A stretch of DNA of 64,000 bases from JAENVT01 sp963805445 (GTDB lineage Bacteria > Actinomycetota > Acidimicrobiia > Acidimicrobiales > Ilumatobacteraceae): assembly GCA_963805445.1 (NCBI GenBank), contig CAWDUI010000054.1, positions 398,845-462,844 on the forward strand, written 5' to 3'. The notes below the pieces were generated by a model. That model was not told where the DNA came from, made no database searches, and saw only the letters and a program-made list of their open reading frames with translations. Numbering within the stretch: the first letter of the stretch is position 1; each line of letters begins with the position of its first letter. The position numbers and the translations under genes are program-made. Below, piece by piece: positions 54,046-64,000 of the stretch.

Positions 54046-54643
54046 CGGTTTGGCAAAGAAAATCTCGCGGCAGCTTCCAGCCCAAAGGCAAAGTTCCCAT
54101 AATAGGTCTGGTTCAGATAGAGCGAGCAGTTGGTGCTTGAAGTGGGCACGCGTCAGATTGCCAGGCCAGCCAGGCTTCGCGCGGTTGCGGCGCAGCGACT
54201 GCTCATAGCGTTCTTCCGGCGGGAGCAGCAGGGTTTTTGCCAGTTGTTGGGTCAGCGTGCTGCCGCCGCTGACGACGGTGCGCCCACGCAGATTCTGCCA
54301 GGCCGCACACGCGATGGCGAGGGGATCGACGCCAGGGTGGAGATAAAAGCGGCTGTCCTCGGTGGCGAGCGTCGCCTGGACACAGGCAGGCGGGATGTTG
54401 TCGAGCGTTAAGTCGAGCTGTTTCCCGGCATTGGGGTCAAGCACTTCGTAGAGTGTACGCCCGTTGCGGTCCACGATCAGCGTGGTCGGTCGCACCAGCC
54501 GTTCAGTGGCGGCGCTACCGGCGGCAAATCCGCCAGCAGCCAGAAATAGAGGAACCGCCAAGGGCCACGCCGAACACCGCCCCGCCCAAAAGCAGGCGGC
54601 ACGCCCAACGCGATGAAAGTCGAGCAAGGATACGCTGTGTCAT
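54046..54643 (-). CDS. N-terminal part of a class A penicillin-binding protein (PBP1C-like), frameshifted
   Basis: From ATG 54641-54643 (MTQRILARLSSRWACRLLLG) a membrane anchor and the GT51 transglycosylase domain follow across several frame breaks. Blocks include LVRPTTLIVDRNGRTLYEVL, the catalytic ATEDSRFYLHPGVDPLAIA, GGSTLTQQLAKTLLL, and LYLNQTYYGNFAFGLEAAAR then FFAKPA. It polymerises lipid II into glycan strands at the membrane. The sequence turns into actinobacterial GT39 code near 54,040, so the rest of the protein is absent. Its style and gene neighbours suggest a Chloroflexota-type source. Confidence 0.75.
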
Positions 54644-54764
54644 ATGCCCATGAAACGGAGCGGTTCACTGGAATGTTCCATCATTTTGCGGCGTGACGGC
54701 GATGTCTTCCGGCATGGCTCCGGCGGATCTCGGGTCGAATCGTTTGGGCCAACGTGTCGGCTCA

Positions 54765-55577
54765 TCATAGCGCGCACCGGTTAAACACGCCATAGTCCAG
54801 CCGTGCGCCTTTTAGACCGGCCCCGGCGAACTGGGCGCAGTCCAAACAGGCGGCGGTGAAGTCGGTGTTGGTGAGTTTGGCTTGGTGCAGCACGACGTGG
54901 CTGAGGTCCGCCTGGGCAAAGAGGGCCGCTTTGGCTTGGACGCCGACCAGGCTGGCCTCGGCCAACGATGCGCCGGTCAGGTCGGCTTTGCCCAACTGTG
55001 CGCCATCCAACACACACCCGGCCAGGTTAGCGCCGCGCAGATCGGCATTTTGCAGGTCGGCGTCGGTGAGGTTGCTGCCATGCAGATCGGCCCCGGCGAG
55101 TTGGGCGTCGGCCCACCGCACACGCTGCCGTCTTGCCCGGCCAACAGTCCGTCGGCGAGCAGCCCGGCAGCCGCGGCTTGGCGCAGCGCCTCGGCCACCA
55201 CGTCCGGCTGCGGAAGGCGTAGCGCCGTCAACAGCTCTCGGCGAGCCTGTGCTTGCTCGCGCCGCCGCAAGTTTAGGTCCAGCAACGCTAGCAAAAACGC
55301 CGCCGCCACCGCCTGCGCCGCTAACAGACGAACCCATGTCGGACCGGGAATGAGCAGGCCGACCACGCCGACGCCGACCAGCCACAAGGCTTGGCGCTGT
55401 ACCGTGCGGTCAAGCGGAAGGTCCGGCATCCACGCAGCGACACGCACCAGCGTCGGCCGCGACCAGCGCCCCGGCATCCGGTGGGTGCAAGAGGAACCGG
55501 ACGGCGAAGCCCAGCAAAACATAGAATGCGCCGATGAGCAGGACCGGCCCCAAGAAATTCCACAATCCGGTTAACAT
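54765..55577 (-). CDS. membrane-anchored pentapeptide-repeat protein, frameshifted
   Basis: The gene starts at ATG 55575-55577 (MLTGLWNFLGPVLLIGAFYV), with two or more N-terminal membrane helices (LWLVGVGVVGLLIPG, LLAAQAVAAAFLLALL). A charged helix follows (LNLRRREQAQARRELLTALR). After a shift the C-terminal half is a run of A(D/N)LxX pentapeptides (DAQLAGADLHGSNLTDADLQ, NADLRGANLAGCVLDGAQLG) giving a right-handed quadrilateral beta-helix. The role is unknown; such repeats mediate protein or gyrase contacts. It stops at 54765. Confidence 0.7.
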
Positions 55578-55681
55578 GACGGTTTATCCCGTCACGACGA
55601 TATGAATGTTGACAGTGGCTTTGGTTCCGTCTAAAGTTAGAAGTCCAAACTATTTGAGTGGCGACGAGACTCAGGCAACCT

Positions 55682-56119
55682 ATGTCTAATAGCACCGAGT
55701 GCGCCAGAGCATTGCTCGAAGTGATTCCCAAGGTCATGCAGACAATCCGCGCCGAGATGCGCCGTCATAGCGGCCAAGACCTTTCGGTCGTACAGATGCG
55801 GACGTTGGCGTTCCTAAACCGCCATCCCGGTGCGCCGTTGTCTGCCGTCGCCGAGCATGTGGGGCTGACGCTCCCATCTATGTCCAGCCAGGTGTCGGGA
55901 TTGGTCGCCCGCGACCTGCTGGACCGTTCCACCGCCGCCCATGACCGGCGCTATGTGACACTGACCCTCGCCGCGGAGGGGCGGGACGTCTATCAGACGG
56001 CTCGGCAAAACGCTTTAACCCACATAGCCGCCCGAGTGGACGCGCTTACGTCTGACGAACAAGCCGTGATCATCGAGGCGTGTTCCTTGCTGGCCTGGAC
56101 ATCTTTCCTCCCCGCGTGA
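55682..56119 (+). CDS. MarR family transcriptional regulator
   Basis: From ATG 55682 this is 145 residues and intact except perhaps at the end. It has an N-terminal dimer helix (LLEVIPKVMQTIRAEMR), the winged helix (PLSAVAEHVGLTLPSMSSQV, LVARDLLDRSTAAHDRRYVT, LTLAAEGRDVYQTARQN) and a C-terminal dimer helix. MarR proteins bind palindromic operators and are released by small ligands. It precedes an MFS exporter on the same strand, a common regulator-exporter pair. Confidence 0.85.
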   Translation: MSNSTECARALLEVIPKVMQTIRAEMRRHSGQDLSVVQMRTLAFLNRHPGAPLSAVAEHVGLTLPSMSSQVSGLVARDLLDRSTAAHDRRYVTLTLAAEGRDVYQTARQNALTHIAARVDALTSDEQAVIIEACSLLAWTSFLPA

Positions 56120-56183
56120 TTGATTCCACTGACCCGGCCCACACGCACCCCTCTTCACCACTAGATAGGGCATAAACACGGGT

Positions 56184-57469
56184 ATGGCCTCGATTGAGCC
56201 ACCGCGCACACCGAACATTCCGCCCGAAATCGTGCCGATTCGGGCACGGCAGTTTCGCCTCCCCAAGACGTTTGCTGCAATGCGCCACCGGAATTTCCAG
56301 CTATATGTCTTTGGACAATTGATTTCGCTTCCGGCACCTGGATGCAGATCATCGCGCAGGGCTGGCTCGTCTACGAGATCATGGTCCGGATTGGCCTTGG
56401 GCATTGTCGGCTTTGCTTCGGCGATTCCGGCTCTCTTCATCACACCGTGGGCCGGTGTCGTGGTCGATCAATCCTCTAAACGTAGATTGCTGGTCGCCAC
56501 CCAGACCGTCGGCGATGTTCCTGGCTTTATCCTCTCCGTTTTGACCTTCACGGATGTTGTGCAGGTCTGGCATGTGGTCGCCTGGCCGCTTGCGCTGGGC
56601 GTCCTTAATGCGTTCGACGGACCGGCGCGCCAAGCCTTCGTCGTCGAAATGGTGGGGCGAGAACATCTGTCCAACGCGATTGCGCTCAACTCGATGGCCT
56701 TCAACGGCGCGCGCATCATCGGCCCAGCGGTCGGCGGCATTCTGCTGGCCTCAGTGGGCGCGGCCTGGTGTTTCCTGCTCAACGGGGTGACTTTCCTGGC
56801 CGTGATCTTTAGCTTGTTTATGATGCAGCTACCGCCGCACGAGCCTAAACGCAGCGAGCTGTCGCCGTGGGCGCAGTTCCGCGGCGGCGTGGCCTATGTC
56901 AGCAACGAGCCGGACCTGCGTGCGCTGCTACTGCTGGCACTGTTCTTCAGCCTGTTCGGCATCTCCTATGCGACGGTGCTGCCCGCGTTTGTCGACCGGG
57001 TGCTACGCCAGGGCGCAGCGGCGTTCGGCACGATTAACATGATGACCGGCGTCGGCGCGGTCAGCGGGGCCTTCTTCGTGGCGCAGTATGCCGAACGTGG
57101 CGGCCGCGGCCGGTGGCTGTCGATGGCGATCCTCGCCTTCCCCGTGGTACTGACCGTCTTTTCCGGCTGGATTCCACTATCCGGTGCGCACCTGGCGATG
57201 GCGGTGGCGCTTTGGCGTCAGCTTTTATGCTGACCTTTACGCTGATCAATACGCTGCTCCAGACGCATATCGTCGACGAAATGCGGGGACGCGTGCTCGC
57301 AGTCTCTACACGTTAACGTTTTTTGGCTTTGCGCCCTTTGGCAACTTGATGATCGGGTCGCTCTCGGAGGCGATTGGCCTGAGCCGCGCACTGGTGTTGA
57401 GCGGCGATTTGATTTGTTCCCGTGCTGATCGTGCTCATCAAGACGCCGTCGGTCCGCAGGCTGACCTAG
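56184..57469 (+). CDS. MFS exporter (EntS-like), several frameshifts
   Basis: Joined frames give a 12-helix MFS protein. It starts MASIEPPRTPNIPPEIVPIR with FAAMRHRNFQLYVFGQLIS. A shifted stretch then encodes GTWMQIIAQGWLVYEI. ALFITPWAGVVVDQSSKRRL (A motif), VLNAFDGPARQAFVVEMVGR and FGTINMMTGVGAVSGAFFVA follow. After further shifts come FMLTFTLINTLLQTHIVDEM and LTFFGFAPFGNLMIGSLSEA, ending VLIVLIKTPSVRRLT with TAG 57467-57469. The layout matches EntS-type drug or siderophore exporters. It is preceded by a MarR gene and followed by a hairpin terminator. Confidence 0.75.
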
Positions 57470-57501
57470 CTATCGCGACACGCGGCAACCCGGACGGAAC
57501 T

Positions 57502-57540
57502 AACAGGGGCGGCCACCAACTGGTCGCCCCTGTTCATTTT
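57502..57540 (+). terminator. rho-independent-like terminator
   Basis: AACAGGGGCGGCCA (57502-57515) pairs with TGGTCGCCCCTGTT (57521-57534), with one mismatch, and CATTTT follows. It ends the MFS transcript and touches the 3' end of the convergent peptidase gene. Confidence 0.65.
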
Positions 57541-58847
57541 GCGCCCGTTAAGCCGGGGGGGGTTTCAGCGGCGTGCTGCGCCCAAAGCTGTTGCCCAGCT
57601 TCCAGACAAACCGCCGTGGCCCGCGCCATATCCTGGATCGAGATGAACTCCAACGGGCCGTGCAGGTTTTGCTGCCCCGTAAAGATATTCAGCGTGGGCA
57701 GGCCACGCTCGGTGAGCTGCGAGCCGTCGGTGCCGCCGCGCATGGCGCGGGTGGAACGGTTCGATGCCGATGCGGCGCACCGCGGTTTCCGCCAGATGCA
57801 CCGGCGACATGTCCTTCTCCAGCCAATAGCGCATGTTGCGATACTGCGGTGTAATTAGGCAGTTCACTTTCGCAGGCGGTTCGGCCACGCCAGCGCGGTG
57901 CAGGCGGCGCGCAACGTGTCGCCGTGCGATTGCAGCCCCGCCAGTTCGAAGTCGCGCAGGATGAAGTCTAGCTCCACTTCCGCCGCGTTCCACGCATCTG
58001 GTACGGATGGAATATAGCCCTGTAGGCCCTGGGTTGTTTCGGGCGTCCGCGTGTGCCGGGGGGGGGGAGAAGGTGATAAGCGATGCGGCCAGCGCAGCGC
58101 GTTGACCATAGTCCCCGTTAAGGCCGATGGCCGGGGTGGATGTTGAGACGCCGGGGAATGGTCACCACCGCCAGGTCGGCGGAGAACGTCTCCCCGTCAG
58201 ACCTTGCCCGGTCTTGCCGCCGTCGAGCGTGTAGGCCACGTCGGCGACCGAGGGTCCTCTAGTGGAAGTGATCGGACGCCGGGTGCCGATCTCCTCGTCG
58301 CAGGTGAAGCAAACGCGGATCGGCCCGTGCGGAATGTCCGGGTGGGCAGCAGCATGACGACGGCAGTCTCCATAATGACCGCGACGCCGGCCTTGTCGTC
58401 CGCGCCCGAGCAGCGTCGTGCCACTGGCCGTCACCACGTCTTCGCCGACCTTTTCGTGCAAGAACGGGAACTGCGCCGGGTCGATGATCTGGGTGGTGTC
58501 GTCGGGTAACACGAGCGGATTGCCGTCGTAGTTGCGATGGACAATCGGCTGCACGCCTGCGCCAGAAAAGGCCGGGGAGGTGTCCACATGGGCGAGAAAG
58601 GGCCACCGTGGGCACGGCGTGGCCGACTGTCGTGGGGAGCGTTGCCAGCGTGCAGCCATAGCCGGTCACCCACACATCACTTGCACCCCGACGCAGTCAA
58701 CTCGTCGGCGAGCGGACGGAGCAAATCCCACTGTCTGTCGGTGCTTGGGACCATCATCCCCCCGCGCTCGTCGCTGGTGGTATCAATCCGGACGTAGCGC
58801 GGGAATCGCTCTTCCAGATCGGGCACGAACTGTGTGAAATCCATCAT
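57534..58847 (-). CDS. pepT: peptidase T-like aminotripeptidase, many frameshifts
   Basis: Segments in all three minus frames rebuild a PepT-type M20 metallopeptidase. It starts MMDFTQFVPDLEERFPRYVR with IDTTSDE. The zinc ligand region is FLAHVDTSPAFSGAG, with His/Asp, then VQPIVHRNYDGNPLVLPDDT. The second metal region is TTLLGADDKAGVAVIMETAV and the catalytic Glu lies in FTCDEEIGTRRP. The C-terminal part ends LRGGTDGS-like with LTERGLPTLNIFTGQQNLHG. It releases N-terminal residues from tripeptides in the cytoplasm. The many breaks make exact length unreliable. Confidence 0.75.
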
Positions 58848-59103
58848 CAACTCCAGTCTATAGTCAGTGGAGGCAGTCAGTGAAGCCAAAGCTCCACGCG
58901 GCAAATAAAACGATTCATAGGGGATCTTGCCTCAACCCGGACGCGCCGCCAAATTCCCCTCAAGGGACCGGTCCCGGTAAGTCAGCTGGGCAGAGCAAAA
59001 ACAGGCGGCTGGGATCGAGTTGGCGGGGGGATGGTGGCACCAATAGCAGCCGTCATTTCGCGCGTTGGCTGGGAGGAGAGGATTCTATTTTGTGGCAACG
59101 ACG

Positions 59104-60231
59104 ATGACATCCGAGGCGAAAGCGGCGACCAAACCGGCGCAGCGTCTCTTTATTCCGGGTCCGACCGACGTGCTGCCGGCGGTCATGGCGGCGATGACTG
59201 CCCCTATGATCGGGCATCGCAGTGACGAGTTCGAGGCGCTGTACGGCAAGGTGCAGGAGCAGTTGCGGGCGCTCTTTTTACGCAGGCAGCGGGTCTATGT
59301 GGCGGCGGGGCATCGGGTTCTGCGTGGCACGAGGCCGCGATTCGCAACACGGTGCGGCGGCACCGCGCTGAATTTCGTCAATGGCGCGTTTGGTCTGCGC
59401 TGGCACGAAGCGGCCAAAGGTTGCGACAAAGAGGCGATTCACGTTGATGTGCCGTGGAACATGGCCGTGCGAACCGGAGTTCGTCGCGGAAAGTCTGCGC
59501 CAGGCATTGGCGGACGGTCCCGTGGACGCGATCACCGTGGTCCACAACGAGACGAGCACTGGCGTCACCAGTCCGGTCGGCGAGATTGCGGCCGCGGGTG
59601 CGTCAGGTCAGCCCGGAGACGTTGGTGCTGGTGGATGCGGTGTCGTCGTTTGCCGGGGTCGCAATCCCGTTCGACGCGTGGGGGCTCGACCTGTGTCTTA
59701 CGTCGTCGCAAAAGGCGCTGGCGCTGCCCCCGGGGCTGTCGTTTGCCGCGGTGCATGACCGCGTGTTGGCGCGGGCGGAGCAGGTCACGGGCCACGGCTG
59801 GTATTTCGATGTGCTAAACTTGGAAAAGGCGCTCCGCAAGAACACCACGCCGTCCACGCACCACGATCACGTTGATGCGTGCGCTGGACGCGCAACTCGA
59901 CCGCATATTCGACGAGGGGTTGGATGCCCAATTTACGCGCCATGCCGAGCTGGCCGCGATGACACAGACATGGGCCGTCGAGCAGGCGGCTTTGAGTTGG
60001 CGGCAGAGGCAGGTTATCGCTCGCCGACCGTCACCAATATCACCAACAACCGCGGCGTGTCGATTGGCGCAATCAACAAATACTTGGCGCAGCAGGAAAT
60101 GGAAATCTCCAACGGTTATGGTGTCTTCAAGGACAAGGCGTTCCGCATTGCCCACATGGGCGAGGCGACTGCCGCCGGATATGTCCCGGCTCTTTGCGGC
60201 GATGGACGCCTATCTGGCGACCGTGGCCTAA
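59104..60231 (+). CDS. class V aminotransferase (alanine/serine-glyoxylate type), frameshifted
   Basis: Start ATG 59104 (MTSEAKAATKPAQRLFIPGP then TDVLPAVMAAMTAPMIGHRS). Several frame breaks follow. Recognisable pieces are DEFEALYGKVQEQLRALF, PVDAITVVHNETSTGVTSPV, ETLVLVDAVSSFAGVAIPFD, and the PLP-lysine block TSSQKALALPPGLSFAAVHD, ending MSRLFAAMDAYLATVA. Such enzymes move amino groups from alanine or serine to glyoxylate. The active-site Lys is present. Error density is high, so fine detail is unreliable. Confidence 0.75.
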
Positions 60232-60256
60232 TACGTTGCGGTGAGCATAACGCACA

Positions 60257-60712
60257 ATGATACGGTATCGGCACACTCAGATTGGTTATGTGCTGCTGGT
60301 GGCGATGGGAACGGCACTGGTCGCCATCGGTGTCATCATGTGGGCCAGCAAACTAGACCAGGCCGGCTGGCCGGTTATGGTTGTGCTGTTCGTGACGATG
60401 CTCGTGTTTTCGACGCTGACTGTCACCGTCGACGACGAGATGGTAACGGCGCAGTTTGGGCCTGTCGGCTTTCGCAAGCGGTTCCGGCTACGCGAATAAA
60501 AAGACTACCGGATCGTGCGCAACCCCTGGTACTACAGCTGGGGCATCCACCTTTTCCCCGGCGGATGGGTTTTCAATGTCTCCGGTTTTGCGGCGTTGGA
60601 GTTACAGATGGAGAATGGTAGGAATTTCGGATCGGGACCGACCAGATCCGGCAGGGCTGCCAAGGCGGTTGAAACAGCACTTACGTACATGCCTGGTCGT
60701 CAATCTCGATAG
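60257..60712 (+). CDS. small two-helix membrane protein with PH-like tail, one frameshift
   Basis: From ATG 60257 there are two membrane helices (IGYVLLVAMGTALVAIGVIM, GWPVMVVLFVTMLVFSTLTV). A short beta region follows (DDEMVTAQFGPVGFRKRFRL). A one-base shift near 60,500 continues DYRIVRNPWYYSWGIHLFPG and GWVFNVSGFAALELQMENG. This resembles bacterial PH-like proteins with a two-helix anchor. Function unknown. It is followed on the same strand by a threonine-aldolase gene. Confidence 0.55.
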
Positions 60713-60757
60713 CATCATCTTGAAGACCCAAGAACGATCCTGGAGAGGACATCGAAC

Positions 60758-61846
60758 ATGAATGCCACCGCGCCCCACGTCATCAATCTTCGTAGCGACA
60801 CCATTACCAAGCCCACCGACGCCATGCGCGCGGCGATGGCGACCGCCGAGGTCGGCGATGATGTCTATGGCGACGACCCCACCGTCAACCGGTTGGAGGC
60901 GATTGTCGCCGAGATGCTGGGCAAAGGGCCGCGGTGTATGTCGCCAGCGGCACGATGAGCAACCTGACCGCGGTGTTGACCCATTACGGTCGCGGGAACA
61001 GATGATTTTGGGCGACTATGCCCACATCTTCCGGTCGGAACAAGGGGGATCGTCGGCGTTGGGCAGCGTCCATCCGCACACGATCCGCAATCTGCCCGAC
61101 GGTACGATGGACCTGGGCGAAGTCGAGGCGGCGATCCGCGCCGACGACCCGCACCAACACGCACACGGCTGATCTGCCTGGAAAACACGCACAACTTCTG
61201 CGGCGGTCGCGTGCTTTCGCCCGCCTACATGGACGCCGCCGGTGATCTTGCCCACCGACGCGGGCTGCAATTACATGTGGACAGACACCACGGCTCTGGA
61301 ATGCGGCGGTGGCGCTCAACGTGTCGCCCGCGGCTGGTGCAAAACGCCGACAGCGTCAGCGTGTGTCTGAGCAAGGGGTTGAGCACGCCGGTCGGTTCGG
61401 TGTTGGTCGGCAGCGCCGAGTTTATCCAGCGGGCGCGGCGCAACCGCAAGGTGGTCGGCGGCGGGATGCGTCAAGCCGGGGTGATCCCGGCGGCGGGGAT
61501 CGTGGCGGTAACAGAGATGGTCGAGCGGCTCGCCGACGACCACGCCAATGCCGCGGCGATGGCACAAGGGTTGGCGCACATGGAGGGGATCGAGGTTGAC
61601 CCGCCACGGTCGAAACCAACATCCTGTTCTTTACGCTGACTCACCCGGAGATGACGACGGCGCAGTTGGTAAAGGGGTTGGCGCAGCAGGACGTGTTGAT
61701 CAATGCCGCCGCGGGCCGCCGAGTGCGGATGGTGCTCAACCGACGCGTTGTTCCGCCGAAGACGTGACGGCCTGCTGGCGGCCATCCGCGATGTCTTGGC
61801 GCAAGGCGCCGGGGCGGCGGCAGGACCGGTCACCGTTTACGGGTGA
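60758..61846 (+). CDS. L-threonine aldolase-like PLP enzyme, frameshifted
   Basis: Start ATG 60758 (MNATAPHVINLRSDTITKPT). The next blocks are typical of low-specificity L-threonine aldolases: AMATAEVGDDVYGDDPTVNR and LEAIVAEMLGK. After shifts come HIFRSEQGGSSALGSVHPHT, DGTMDLGEVEAAIRADDP, CLENTHNFCGGRVLSPAYMD and the PLP-lysine region SVSVCLSKGLSTPVGSVLVG. The end is LLAAIRDVLAQGAGAAAGPV, with TGA 61844-61846. It splits threonine or allo-threonine into glycine and acetaldehyde. A hairpin terminator follows. Confidence 0.78.
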
Positions 61847-61876
61847 TCGTAGGGTAGCAATTGGATCACTAAAGGT

Positions 61877-61902
61877 AGGGGCAGGCCGCACGGTCTGCCC
61901 CT
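61877..61902. terminator. hairpin between convergent genes
   Basis: AGGGGCAGGCCG (61877-61888) pairs with CGGTCTGCCCCT (61891-61902), with one mismatch, then TTGGTCTTGG. It lies between the convergent threonine-aldolase and phosphatase genes and could end both transcripts. Confidence 0.6.
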
Positions 61903-61944
61903 TGGTCTTGGTATCGTTTATTTGGCGATTAGTCAGCGAGCACG

Positions 61945-62453
61945 TCAGCGGAACAGTTTCGGCCGGATCAAAAACTCCAAGAAACCGCAGCCCCAGCGTA
62001 CCTGCTTCCAGTAGGCCATATCCAACGCAATATGCACGATGGCGGCGGTGGCAAGTCGCACGTTGAGCCGGTCCGGCAGGCGCCCTTGCGCATAACCCGG
62101 CGACCAGCCCCTCCACGCCGGGATTGTGGCCGACGAGGACGGCATGTTCGACGTTGGGCGGGATGGTCGCCAGCACTCCCAACAACGCATCCGGGTGCGC
62201 CGCGTAGATGTCGGGATGCCAGGCCGGCTTGTCGGTGAACTTGAGCGCCGCGGTCAGTTGGTCGGTCGTCTCGCGGGTGCGGCGGCTGGGCGAACTTAAA
62301 ATCCAGTCCACGGGACGGTTCGATGCGGGCGAGAATACCGCCCATCGCCGCGGCGTCCTTGATACCGCGTTCGGTCAGCGGGCGCTCGTGATCTTCTGCA
62401 TAGTCGTCGGGACGCTCCGCTTTGGCGTGCCGAAAGACGGAAAGATATTTCAT
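61945..62453 (-). CDS. sixA: SixA-type histidine phosphatase, frameshifted
   Basis: Start ATG 62451-62453 (MKYLSVFRHAKAERPDDYAE) with the catalytic RHA motif. Then come DHERPLTERGIKDAAAMGG, a shift, LSSPSRRTRETTDQLTAALK, and the second His in PPNVEHAVLVGHNPGVEGLV. The end (IALDMAYWKQVRWGCGFLEF, LIRPKLFR) is in another frame. SixA removes phosphate from phosphohistidine carriers or similar substrates. The substrate here is not known. Breaks fall in the middle of the gene. Confidence 0.78.
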
Positions 62454-63049
62454 CGCCGATTCCTGGGTGACGTGCTGATGGATTCCGGAGTAAATTATAG
62501 GGTGACGCAGACGGCTCGTCAACCGCACGGTTTTTGTGCTTTGGAGGCAGTCTTTGTGCGCTTGCGGCTTGCGTCCGCCGGCGCGATAGGTTACGATGCG
62601 GCTGGTTGGGCGGCGCGGGCCGTCGATGGTGAAAGGAGCCTCTAGCGAGGGTACACGACGACACGGGAAGGAAAGCGCATGGCCCACGCACACCGCGTGG
62701 GTGACGAGGAGGGGGTTCCAGCCACGCGGTCGGGCTAACCTGCGACGGGTCGATCTCGGCGCAGGGAAAATCGACAGATCAGCGGATGCCCCTGGGTCGC
62801 GACCACCGGCCCAACCCAAAGCTAATGCCCAAATGGGTGCCGCTTTGGGTCATCTTCCCCGGAATGACACCGGCAAAAGCCACCGCACAAACCCACCGGG
62901 CGACCGGCGGCGCAATTGCGTCGGCAGTGGACAAGTTGACGTAGCGGCGACTGTGGCCGAACTGCGAGACGGTTCAGCCGCGGGACGCTATGCTGTAACG
63001 ATGAGCCACCTTTGACCCTCCGCGGGCAACACCCACGGGAGAATATATC
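62454..63049. other. gene-free stretch upstream of glmS
   Basis: Nearly 600 bases with no recognisable protein in any frame. Frames crossing it look random. The last 50 bases hold the glmS ribosome-site region (CACGGGAGAATATATC). A glmS-type ribozyme was looked for by eye and not seen. Given the error rate a damaged small gene could hide here. Confidence 0.4.

Positions 63050-64000
<951 letters not shown>

Noticed and set aside
53422..54627. A 401-residue open frame taken as one protein
   Set aside because: Its first half is a PBP1C GT51 domain and its second half a GT39 C-terminus; it is a chimera across the junction, annotated as two fragments.
62454..63049. glmS ribozyme upstream of glmS
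   Set aside because: No conserved ribozyme core was recognised, and the region has a high error rate.

Overview
The window reads as two unlike pieces of DNA joined near 54.03-54.05 kb. Positions 1 to about 54,030 look like a high-GC actinobacterium, most likely an Acidimicrobiia (Ilumatobacter-like) genome. This is inferred from gene content: a WhiB-type regulator beside a PdtaS-type histidine kinase, DUF3107, the actinobacterial trio SCO1664 / DUF3090 / MSMEG_4193-type phosphatase, an UdgB-type uracil-DNA glycosylase, and a GT39-type mannosyltransferase tail. Positions about 54,050 to 64,000 carry genes of a different style (penicillin-binding protein 1C, pentapeptide repeats, MarR, EntS-like MFS, PepT, class V aminotransferase, threonine aldolase, SixA, GlmS), suggesting a Chloroflexota-type genome. 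The join falls inside one open frame that fuses two unrelated half-proteins, so a chimeric assembly is the simplest explanation. Single-base frameshifts in conserved genes are rare before 28 kb, common from 28 to 54 kb, and present in almost every gene after 54 kb. Most broken genes here are therefore probably sequence errors, not pseudogenes.

Layout. 0-10 kb: alpha/beta hydrolase, MFS transporter, kinase, DinB protein, secreted proteins, and a divergent Mrp ATPase / SufR-like Fe-S regulator pair. 10-16 kb: GlxA-type regulator with an isonitrile-hydratase-like enzyme, DUF3107, pdtaS, whiB, glycerophosphodiesterase, lipid kinase. 16-22 kb: etfB-etfA, the SCO1664/DUF3090/phosphatase trio, udgB, a methyltransferase. 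22-29 kb: a putative catabolic cluster (RidA, esterase, DMF-amidase-like protein, lipoprotein, nitrilase, amidohydrolase, LLM flavoprotein). 29-32 kb: EamA exporter with LysR regulator, an IS3 remnant, and a possible divergent sigma factor coupled to a zinc-ribbon/HTH protein. 32-38 kb: pyruvate:ferredoxin oxidoreductase with a dihydroorotate-dehydrogenase-like partner, a truncated ferredoxin and a broken zinc alcohol dehydrogenase. 39-45 kb: a manganese-type riboswitch and TerC, then on the minus strand a winged-helix protein, a cation:proton antiporter fused to GlnD-derived linker/HD/ACT domains, a PII protein, and an FrhB-like Fe-S flavoprotein. 45-54 kb: acyl-CoA dehydrogenase, MFS transporter, an Ada-AlkA fusion with Ogt, an M16 metalloprotease lipoprotein, and the GT39 tail.

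The most unusual item is the antiporter-GlnD fusion. It lacks the nucleotidyltransferase of GlnD, has lost the HD dyad, keeps two ACT domains, and sits beside a PII gene. It suggests an ion transporter placed under nitrogen or metabolite sensing. Also notable are a family of near-identical 37-nt palindromes placed at stop codons 32 kb apart, and the 22-29 kb catabolic cluster.
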